Of a stretch of DNA of 64,000 nt, positions 51,501 to 63,500 are shown in pieces; within the stretch, counting starts at the first letter, position 1, and every line of letters begins with the position of its first letter. The DNA is from Rhea pennata (lineage: Eukaryota; Chordata; Aves; Rheiformes; Rheidae), in the NCBI RefSeq assembly GCF_028389875.1, contig NC_084667.1:65078570-65142569 (forward strand), read 5' to 3'. The notes beneath the pieces are model-generated. The model ran no database searches and was not told the origin of the DNA. It saw only the letters and a program-made list of their open reading frames with translations. Both the position numbers and the translations under genes were made by a program.

Positions 51501-54500
51501 TGCTCGGATGCACTTCCCATGCTGGCTGACTGTGGAAAGAGAAATGCTGAAAGGTTCTGCTGTCCAAGACAGAGCAGAAATGTGCCTGCTGCCTTAACTC
51601 TATTTGAATTTTCTGTGTCCGTGCAACTATTTGTACTTTGTAGATGCAAGATAAACGAGCTTTTGTCTTAATCTTTGCTTTGACCCTCAGAGGTTATGAT
51701 TTTTGTATACAACTTCCATTTCTACTCCCTTGAGAGGGTTTAGGTACTCTAACTATGCTGTGTGTTGATTTAGTGATGTCCCCTTCAACTCCCAGTTCCT
51801 TGCCTTTCCATGTCCCACATTCTCCAGCTTTTCTGCATGCAACTGTTCTCTACTTTCTTCAAATGAAAAGAATTCACTGCTGCTTTTCCTGACATGTCCC
51901 AAAGTGTCTCTAACCATTTCACTTTGGAGCTTGGGAGGTCTCCTCTGTAGTTTCTTCTGGTTAGGTGTGAGTCAGTAAACTGACTTGTATTCTAATACCT
52001 TGTAAACTATGATGTTGCATTTCAGCCAGCTGTGTTTTATAGTTGTATTCAGTATTCCTAAGTGGAAGGGTGTAAAATGGCATGAGATTGCTTTAGTCAC
52101 ATTTGGTCTGCAAGCTCTGCAGTTATGTTGGCATAGTGCAGTGATGAGCTACTTGTCCGAGCAGCTCAGATCCGTCTCTCTGCCGAACTACAGAGATATG
52201 CCCAATTTGAACGTTTTTTTTTCTTTAAAAGTTTTTATCTTCTTATTGGCCTATATAATTTTGTATTAAAAAATTAATCATCGGGAACCTGAATGAGGTA
52301 ATCCTTTCAATGAATACATCAACCAGCTTTAGAAATAGGAAGTATGTATGTGAAAACGGAACAGTGGAGAAGGAAGAAAGGAAGGCTGCATCATCAGACC
52401 TTCTTTAGTAACTGTCTGTCATGTTTCTCCTTCTAACAGATTAAAGAGGCAGCTGATATTATTCAAAAACTACACTTGATTGCACAAGAACTGCCTTTTG
52501 ACAGGTAAAAATCCTATCTGAGCATCTTAAAAAAACAGAAAAAAACAACAAAAAATCCCCCTTTACGTAGCTGTAACTTTCTGATGCTTCTCCTGTCTTT
52601 TTTTTTGGTGCTTTACTTTATTCAGTGATTCATATAGTAGCTTTTGAGATGGATTGTATGCTTATTTCTGTCCTCTATTCTTGAATTTGTGTTCACATAG
52701 TCGTGTTTTAGGATCATCTTTACATACACATCTTAAACTGCTTAACAGGCTTCTAATGGGATAATTTCAGTATGCTGACTTAATGCTAGATGTAAATTAG
52801 ATGCCTGTAGGTTTTCTATGGATATAAAACATGCAACTTTTCTATCATCTTTTGTGTTATGCATTTCCATTTTAAAATAATTGAACGCCTGTTATTAATG
52901 TACTAGGGTTTCTGTGATTTCTGGTGATGCGGATTTGAATTTAAACATGGTATATTTTTGATGTTAACAGGTTTTCTGAAGTAAAATCGAAGATTGCAAG
53001 TAAGTTATATATGCAGTTCAATCCATATTACTATATTTGAATTTTTAAAGCTGATTAAAGAAATCTGCAGTACTGTCAGTATTACAATCTTTGTCAGTGC
53101 TTGTATTGCATAGCCTGATGGATTTTTGTTATTCTTCCTATTCCTCTCCAGGTAAGTACCATGATTTAGAGTGCCAGCTAATTCAGGAGTTTACCAATGC
53201 GCAGCGGAGAGGTGAAATCTCCAGAATGAGAGAAGTAGCAGCAGTTTTACTTCATTTTAAGGTAAAAACTAAAGATTTTAATGCTAAAAAAAAAAAAAAA
53301 AAACCACAAAAAACCTACAAACGTGCTTGTTCTAAGTGAAATATTTCCACAGGCACAACCCCTGTATCAGATAATGCATGCCTTTAAAATTACTCTATTG
53401 TTCTATCTGAAATCAAATGTAGAGGGATAAAGGAGGCAGATTATGGGAGATCAGAGGCAGTGTTATTAGAGACCTAGTTCTGAGATAATCTTATGCGTGT
53501 GCTGAATTTGGGTTTGAGGAGAGAGTGTCAAAACCTGCAATGTTTATCCATAGAGAATGGTGAGAGAATAGTTATGTTAAATTCGTGACAAAAATGAGTT
53601 TGAAAGAGTCCACGTTTCTGATTAATCTATTTTTTGAAAAAAAAAAAAAAAAGCTTCATAGGAGTTATTTCCTTTATTTCATTCTATACTGAAAGCATAG
53701 AAATATGTTTTAATTTTGAATTGTTTTGCTCCTTCCATAGGGCTATTCCCATTGTGTTGATGTGTACATAAAACAATGTCAAGAGGTAATGCATTTTATG
53801 TTTTACATGCATCTCTCCAGGTGTTGATTTATTTAGTCCTACAGGATTTTGTAAATATATTTTTGAAATTTGCTTCTGAAATCCTAGGGTGCATTTTTGA
53901 GGAATGATGTGTTTGAAGATGCAGCCATCCTCTGCCAGCGAGTGAACAAGCAAGTTGGAGAAGTCTTTAGCAATCCGGAGACTGTATTAGCCAAACTCAT
54001 TCAAAATATCTTTGAAGTTAAACTTCAGGTATTTCAAATTTTAGCATGCTAAAGTTAGTTGAGGAAACTTTCATTCGTAAGTGTTACTTTTAATAATAAC
54101 AGTCACTGAGAATTTATAATATTTGTAATCTTATATAAAGCTGTAAAACCGAATCTAATTTCTCTACAACACTTCAGTCAGAAAATCATGGTTATTTCAA
54201 ATAGAGATGCTTGTACTCCGAATGCAGTGTGACTAAAAAAACTTGATTACGTAAACTTATAAGGAAATCAGTGTATTTATTAGCTAATTCTCAAGAAGTT
54301 ATAGATGTATTTGATTTCTTCTGTAGCTCCTCTACCCAAAACATGTCAGGAAAAGAATTTTACATTTAATAAATATCTTTAATCTGTTCATTCTTGGAAT
54401 TGGTTTTCATGTGTGAGGTTAGCATTGAGTAAGCAACAACAACTTACACTGGGAATATTGTCCCATAGCTAATACAATATTTATATGAAAGTCTGGTGTA

Positions 54501-57500
54501 GTTGAAAATACTGTTTCCCATCCTGTGAATATACTCACTTATGTGTGTAAAATCAACACAATGCTGTTAATTCTCTTTATCAACAGTAATACTGATGTAG
54601 AGATTGAGTTTGGGTTTCATCCCAAATTTGTGCATCAGTTTTGACTTAGTATTTTATGGCAAATGTTCAACAACATGGAGGTTATGAGCTTACAACTGTT
54701 TTGTAAATATGTATGCGGACCTGCACACCTCCTTTGCTTAGTCTGAACTGCAGAAATGCCTGAGTCCTCTAGTGTTTTTGATTCTCAGCTTTTTGTGTTT
54801 GTTGGTAAAGCATATATTCAAAGCACTGTGTCTTTTGTCTCTAACTCACATGCTACTACTTTGTATTTTCAAATTATTTCCTATAAAAGATGTGTTTCAA
54901 ATCTGTTCCTCTAGATAAAGCAAGATCTGTAAATTAGAGACTGAAAAACAAAGAATGTAAGAATTGCATTATGAAGATGCATACTTTATGGTGAATTCTG
55001 TGTAATCTGACAAGTAGGGGAGATGAACTGTCGTTGACACTTAATCTTCTAACAGATAGCTGTTTTACCTAAATTTTGTAGGGTTATGTAAAGGACCAGC
55101 TAGAAGAACACAGGAAGTCAGATGCAGAACAGTACCTGAAGAACCTCTATGATTTATATACCAGGTACTTAAATATTGATGATGAATTTATTGTTGTAGA
55201 TATCCTCTTGTAATAGGTTGATTTATTATTAAGATACAGGAGGAGATGCCGAAAGTGTAAGGTGCTCATAAAAAAGCCTTTACAATGATTTAATTCCTAA
55301 AGAAAACTTAAAATAGCTATTATTATTTTCAATGGAGAATATCTAGGATAGTGATCTTTGAGAGAAAGAGTAATGTGTCTTTTTTTCTTTTGAAAATTAC
55401 GCCAAAGCCACTCTACATCTCACCTAGTGACTTATGTGATTGCAATTGTATTGTACATAATCAAATGTGAATTATGCAAGGTTCTTTACTTAAATGTAAA
55501 GTTGCCAGAATTCCTAATTGTTATCAGTATTCTGTTGTGTTATGTGCTTTACAAACATGTAATGCTGTAATTCATACAAATTCAGCCTTCTCCTCCTCTC
55601 CCTCTTCTTTGTTTCTTTGCATAAAGAACTACTAATCTTTCAAGCAAATTGATGGAATTTAACCTGGGTACTGATAAGCAGACTTTCTTGTCTAAGCTTA
55701 TCAAATCCATTTTCATTTCCTACTTGGAGAATTACATTGAGGTGGAAATTGGTTATTTGAAAACTAGGAGTGCTATGATTCTGCAACGCTATTATGATTC
55801 CAAAAACCACCAGAAGAGGTCCATAGGCACTGGAGGGTGAGTTTCTTCTGTGAATTTTTTTCTTTTAAAGTGGAAGGGAGGTGGTGAGGGGAGAAACACA
55901 GTGATTGCCTTGTCAGATACGTAGTGACCATCTGGAAAAAAGCAGACTTGTAAAATGACCTAAAGCTTTTTTTTATTTTGCTATCACTTTTTTATTTATA
56001 TTACCTCTGGTATAAGTTGCTCTTAATACATGTGAAAGGTGATGCATGGTATTTATACACTCACGGGAATTGAAAAATACCAGTTAAACCTGTGTTTTAA
56101 CTTAGGATGCAGATCCACAAAAGGACTGAAGCGAAATTAAGGTACCTAAAGCATGTGTATGTCTGTATCTAAAAGCATACATTTTTTTTACACCTGCCCA
56201 GGCCTTGTGGCCCCCGCCTAAGACCTAGGAAGGGGAAAAGACCATAGCAATATCAGTGAAAAAGCTCTTAATAAGCCCAGAAGATGCAGTGGTCTTAGAG
56301 AGAAAGGTAAAACATGACTTTGTTATTCTCAGGGTAGAGAAACCCTAATAAAGGAGTGGTGAGAGGTGGGAAAGGAAGAATTAAAACTTGTGTGAAGCAG
56401 AGGTGGCGAGACTACTGCTTCAAAGAGCTGCTAGATTTAGTATGTCAAGAATGGAAAGTGATTGATTTGGATAGGACAAAAAACAGCGAAGTAATTAATT
56501 GAATTAAAAAACAAAGATAAAATTTAATTTTCTTGGGGAAAATTAAATTGACTGTAGTGACTGACTTTATTGGTTGCTTTATGCATGCAAACGTGTTTGA
56601 GCATGCTTGACTTAGAAAAAAAAAAAAAAAAAAAGACTGCCTAAACAGTGGATGTGGATGAGAGGATTTCTGGGTATGGATGAGATGGAAAACTTGCAAA
56701 AATGTTTAGAAAGTAGAATGTGACAGAATATGTAGGCTAAACATCTTTTCACAGAACATAAGTCCCATAGGATTCAATTAAAATTGCTTTCATTCCACTG
56801 TGGCGGGTATAGCTATTCCCATGATACGAATGTGCTGTAGTAGAACACATCTGGTTGTGTGATCAGCGATGATAGTTTAGCATTTACTAGCAATGTTTTT
56901 AAGCTTTGTAAGACTGTCTTAATGCTTGCACATCCTAAACTGTCTTGAGTTTTGTTTTTGTAAGTTAACGGCTAAAATATCTTAAACATATTGTTGAATT
57001 TGAACATCAGCATTTCACTCTAGTGAAATCATATTTTGGTGTATCTGTGTTCTAGTATTCAAGACCTCAAAGAGAGGATAAGGCAGCGTACTAACTTACC
57101 GTTGGGTCCAAGTATTGACACCCATGGAGAAACTTTTCTCTCACAAGAAGTGGTGGTTAACCTTTTGCAAGAAACTAAACAAGCTTTTGAAAGATGTCAC
57201 AGGGTGAGTTTGCATCCTCTGATCTGTATTAGTAATATATGTTTATGCATCAAATTAAATCTGAAGTTGTACATGTCATTTTTCAGCTGAAGTATAATAG
57301 GGAGAAAGGGAGAACTTTAGCCTATTAGTTAAATGAATTGTCTTCTGTATTTTTCAGTGAATGAGGGTCATGGTGGAGGTTAAGGATTTGCTTTTGAAAC
57401 ATGAATCTAATTTTACTTTGCGACTTTTAATACCATGTATTTTTTTGAACTATTTGGAAGGGTTAAACTTGCATATCTTGTTTTTGTTGCTAAACTAGAC

Positions 57501-60500
57501 CCAAGAACTGAGAAGGATTTAGTGTAAAAAATTTTTTGTTCTTATTTTAAAAATATAAAGAATAGTTTCCCGACAAATGTTCTCCTGTGTTAAATGTATC
57601 ATATTGTCTAGTATTGGAGAATATCATCAGTAAGACATTGAGAGCAGTAATCTTTACTCTTGCATTGTTCACCTTTGTAGTCCTCTACTGTTTTTAAATG
57701 CTTATGTCTAACAAAAACATATTTTCCTACTGATTAAATCACTGATTTTACTGCTGTTTATTTGCTCTTTTCTCTGGTATTTTGGTGTGAATGGTAAGTG
57801 AGGTTCAGTCTGTATTATTTTTTCTGTAGTGGTGTGACAGCAATAAAACAACAGCTGCACTGGATGACACTGGAAGTCCCTCTAACCCAGTATCATGTTT
57901 CTGTCTGTGGCTGGTGGCAGAAGCTTAGGGAAAGAGGAAAAGACAGAGCATTTACAGTGTGTTCTTTTTCATGAACCTCTTCTCAGCATCCAGCTACTTC
58001 CTTAGCCAGAAATTACATCTGTGCTAATGTGTATTAATGACCCTTGATGAATCTATCTATCTTAATCTGTCCAATTACTTTTTTTTTTTTTTTTTGAATC
58101 TTCCTTATACTTTTGGCTTCTATAGCATCTTGCAGCACATTACTCTTTTGGTATCATTAACTAAGAAATAGCTTCAATTTATTTTTTGGTGCTGAAGAGC
58201 TTGTTGATATGAATGACTGTTCCTGAATAGTTCTCTGTGTGGACACATCTAATTTGGAATAACACTCTAATTATTTTGGAATACTTGTTACAATTTAAGC
58301 TCATCCCATACCTAATATCAGATGAATTTTTGAATGTGTGTAAAGCTGACCTTTAGGATCAAAGCTTTTCTTTTTCTTTAAAGCTCTCTGATCCATCTGA
58401 CTTACCGAAGAATGCTTTCAGAATATTTTCTATGCTTGTAGAGTTCTTATGCACTGAACACATTGATTATGCGTTAGAAACAGGCCTTGCTGGTGAGTAT
58501 AATTTTGCTTTTGGTGGGAAGAAAGTGGCTTTGAATGTTTGATACTTAATCAAAATATTTTACGAGCACTTCATTTCACTGGCCTTTTATGATCTTTACG
58601 GATCCTTATTGTGCTTATTTGATTGGCTTTGTTCAAAACCTACTGGTTAAAAACTAGTTTTGTGTATTTGGGAGTCAGCATTTAGTGTCATCTTAAGTGT
58701 AACTTCCATTTGGGAAATGTGCACAGATGGGAAAACAACACTGTCTTCAGAAAGACCAGTATCACAGAAAACAGGACATCAGCACTCCCTGCCTCTTTTA
58801 ATTGTTCTCTTTGCTGTAACAGGAGAAAATTTTTATATTAAGACTTCATGTTTTATATTTTATAAGGATTTCATGTATGTTTGTATAGCTATGCGTTTTA
58901 AAAGCTGGTGGCAGTAACTAAAACACTGCTTGTAATTAAAAAAAAAGAAAAAATCTTGAGAATGAGAACCTCTCCTGAATGAAAGCATGAAACTCATGCT
59001 CTGAAGAAACATTTAAGTTGGATGTTCTGTTTTGCTTTTAGAAATTTTAAAAGCCAGATGCATCTATGCTTATGATTATGTGTCTAGTAATTTTATTGCA
59101 GCCTATTGCCTTTTTTACTGATCACAGAATTCCCGTTAACCCCAGAAAGGCATGCTAATGTTACTTGATATATCATTGAGAAGTATTCTATGTATGGCAT
59201 CATGGTGATTTTTTTCCAAACTGTAAGCCTGTGATCTAGGCATTCATGGGAAAATTCTGCTTATTTGAAGAAGTCATCATGCTAATTAGAAGAACTGCTT
59301 ATCATTATGATCCTAATGAAACCTCATTTGCTGCAGGCATTCCTTCTTCTGATTCAAGGAGCGCAAATCTCTATTTTCTGGATGTTGTCCACCAAGCCAA
59401 TACTATTTTCCATTTATTTGACAAGCAGTTCAATGATCATCTGATGCCATTGATCAGGTACCTTTATTCTGATTTGCATTTCTTTTGTGAATGGTCACTT
59501 ACGGTGAACAAAGCAAAAAAAAAAAAAATCCCCCCTCATTTCATCTCTCTTAAGAGGAATTTATTCTTAGAGTGGTTCAGATAGCTGTTGTGGGAAGATA
59601 AAATGCTGTAACAGGTTGGGGGAGGAAGAAGGAAAGTTGCACGGATCTGTACATCGGAGAACTACAGAGCAAGAGAGAGCTCCAAGGATACTGATAGGGA
59701 ACAGAGATGGTTGCTCCCCAGAGAGCTCACTACTGCGTAACAGCAGTGGAGCAGAGAGGCCTTCTGGCCACTCCTGAGGTCAGCAGGGGATATGAGGACT
59801 GCTGTGATTGCTGGGGTCTACCAGACAGCCTCTGCAGAGGAAACGGCTAGCTGTGCCGTGGAAGCCGTACGTAAACTAGGTGAAAGTTGCATGTTGTTTA
59901 AGAGATACTGGTTGGATATGCTCGAGGAAGAACATACTGATGTACTATGAATTTGTGTGTGTGTGTGTGTGTGTGTGTGTTTGTGAAAAGCTAGGTTTGC
60001 CTGCTGACCTGCCAGGGGCTGGCAGCAGCAGTGAGGCATTATGCTCGGTAGGGACAGCACTGCCCAAAGTGTGTGACAACACTGCCCATCAGCACTTGGC
60101 AATCCTGCTCAGGGTCAGCTGGCTGTTGAGACTGTTGATTTGTTATTTTGAAGCCAGATAGCTTCCTCTAAACTAGTCCGTTCTGAGAACACCTGAATAG
60201 GAAATCTTCACAAATTTTTGTTTAAACAGCTCCAGCAAATAAATTTGTTTTTAATGTTTAACTCTTTTTACCTCCCAACCCTTTATGCTGTTGTAGTTCT
60301 TCTCCTAAATTATCTGAATGCCTTCAGAAGAAGAAGGATATCATAGAACAAATGGAAGTGAAGCTGGATATGGGCATTGATAGGCAAGTAAAGATTTAAA
60401 TTTTCTTTTAATCACTGATTCTTGTAGAACTCATTTATGATGTGTATTAGCTTTCCTTTTAAGGATGAGGTTTTTCTGAACATAAAATCGATACTTTTTT

Positions 60501-63500
60501 ATTCTTTTAAGTCTATACGCAGGCATTATTCTGTCAAGGAAGTTCAGATTTTTTCTGTTCAGAGGCTCATATTTTTCATGGCAGATTTGTGACGTGATAT
60601 AGGTAGTTCTGGAAGGACTTCAGTAAAGAGTTCTGATTCTTTTGAGAGACTGCAGTAATTCACATTGAATAATTTTCATTCTGACATTGACTTGATTGAC
60701 TGATTTGAGGTTATGGGAGATTTATTTAGTCTGTTTCCAGTAGTCCAAATAACTAACAAGCTTAATATTAGGGAACAGAACTGTACTGTGACTGCCCTGC
60801 TTTGCCCGAAGTAGTATGTAATGTTCCCATATTTCCAAACGATGTTATTCAACCTAGAACAAGTTACGTAAGGTTTCTGTGGCTCTGTTTTCTCACCATG
60901 GTAATGTAAATAAATCTTCATCTGGGAACTAAGGACTACTGTGGAAATTATTGTCAAAAGTTTTTATACAGATCACCCTGTACTGGCGAGGGATGAGAAC
61001 ACCACTGTATAGGGAAAGCAGTCACTGCGCTTGGGTCCTACAGGGTACTTTCTGCAGAGATGAGGAAGAGATTTGATGTAATATATTTACAGAGGGCTCA
61101 AGGAGTTGGTTCTTAAAAGCATTTTCTGCAGCTGCAGAAAGAAAGATGGAGATGGAAAATGTGCGAATAACATTTGAGATTTTAGCTGCTCCTGATGGAA
61201 GTGACCTGGTGATTTAAACAAAAAACTTGAAGTACTTGATCCACTGAGGCAGCAAGTTCTAATCTACACAAGCATGCATGAGTCAGTCATCAACATTGGA
61301 ATAGCTTGTAACTGATTGTATAAAATAATCTTTTAAAACTGGTAGTAAGACTTAGGAGAAGAGTCTCTGTTGGAAAGCAGTGTGTTTAAAGATTTGTGAG
61401 TGGAGATTTTTAAAAACAGTTGTGCTTCAGTTTTATATAAAAGAAAGATTAGCTTTGAAATGAATGTTATATATAAAACATGTCACTTACATGCCACTTC
61501 TTGATGCTGCTGATGCTTTTAAGAATTGATTATCTTGCTTAATGATCTCTCTTAAAAAAAAAAAAAAAAGAGAGAGAGAGAGAAACATGGGGGAATGGAC
61601 AGTGCTTAGAAATTCCTATCTGAAGAAGTCCAACAGCAGATTCTTGAATGGCATTCAAAGCAATTTTCTGCCCCTGTAGAAGTGATTTATTATCTGAACT
61701 GAACTAGTTCAGCTGGTTTTCTTTCAATTTATGTTTTGTGTAAACAGCCTTCTGGATATTTTTATTGGAAATAGAAACTGGGGAGAATGCAGAGTATAAC
61801 TTTTTGTTTTATTTCTGTTTGTGGATTGTTGAATGAAGTACACCTCAAATGCAAGTTTGAGCTCCATGCATAGAAAGGAACAAACTTTGTTCTCTCTTTG
61901 GACGTGTATATTCTCCTTCCCTTTCCTACAGAAGTTGAATCCTTCAAAACCTGTAGCCTCATTGTTGCTAATTTCTATCTTCAGAGGAGGTGTTTGTAAA
62001 GTACTTTTTTAAATAAAGAAAAAAGGGGGAGGGAAGGGTGGAGGAAGGGAAAGCGTGTATGCACGATGGAGGCATTCCCAGCAAACAGTCTGGGGAAAAA
62101 TAAGTTGTACCTTTTTTAATTCCTTTGCTATTTGACCTTTGGGTTGGACTTAAGATTAGTCAGTACCTTGACCTTAGGTAATGCTCTAAGAAGAGAAAAC
62201 CTGTGGAAGAGAAAAATGACACTGTAAAACTCTATTAGATTTCTGAAGACGGGAGAAATGCCAAACTCTGGCAAGGGACCTTCATTTTACAAGTGTTTCC
62301 TGATGCTTTCTTCTGAGTAATACACAATGCAATCTAGTTCTGCTAAACTTAAGTCTTTGGAATGCTTCCTTCTGCTGTCCGATTCCCTCAGCAATGAAGA
62401 ATGCTATCCAGTTTCTCTGAAAAGTTGGATTTAAATGGATTACTTGCCAATTAATTTGTCCCCTTTAAAACCAGCTGGCTAGCATGCTGTGTGCTATGCT
62501 CTAAGATAGTGAACTTGGAGCAAAGAGTTTTCAGATTTTTTTTTCTTCTTCTGAATCTCTCTTTCCTAGCTATTTACAGAAAATCAAGCTTTTCTTATCT
62601 AGAGAACTGCATAGTAACTTTGGAAGATTGTGCATTTCTTTGTGCATATCTACTAAATGAAGTATTTTCTTTGACATGTTCTTGCACCCCTGGTTTCTTA
62701 TGATAATCATTCACTTTTAGTATGTTCTGTAGATTTCTCAAATACTAGGTAATGTGGTTCCCCCCCCATTGCTTTATTCTATCTACTTTTGTATAGAATC
62801 ACCTTAATGTCTGTAAATATAAAAATCAAGGAAATGAAAATGTTCCCCTCAAAACATGGTCTGTGTTTGTAACTTTAAAGGACACTGAATTGTATGATTG
62901 GACAGATGAAACACATCTTGGCTGCAGAGCAAAAGAAGACAGATTTTAAACCAGAAGATGAAAACAATGTTTTGATTCAATATACTAACGTAAGTATAAG
63001 CCCAGACTCATCAGTATAGCTTCAAACTTGCTTGAGTCATATCAGATAGACGATGCTATTTAATAAATGCATTTGACAGCATGTGTATTTGATTGGTTAA
63101 CATACTTAGCTATTCCATTTTTGACTAAACACCTACAAACTCTGTTATGGGCTTTTTTCTCAAGCTCAAGGGGAACGTTAGCAGTTTTGTAGATAGTTTC
63201 AGATGCAAACTAGTAGGTGGTGGACAGCTTATCAAATTCTTTCCCCTTTCAAGAGGCCCAAATTAAACTGCTTTATTATGAACTGATACAAACTATAATT
63301 CAATAGAGCATTGTCTTGCATCCATCTCTATTTGCATAATTGTGTTTTTATGTGGCAATGGAAAAACACTGTTGGAAAATTAATTGGAATTATTAAATTC
63401 AGTGATACGCTGCTGAAAGTTGAAAGGCATGGCATCTAACTGCTCAGCTTGTGAGGTAGAAATCACTTTTTGAGAACTGACATTTACTTTTTCCCAGTTG

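Noticed and set aside
51364..51597. 77-codon ATG ORF in EXOC5 intron 4
   Set aside because: Does not join EXOC5 exons in frame, and the known protein is complete without it.
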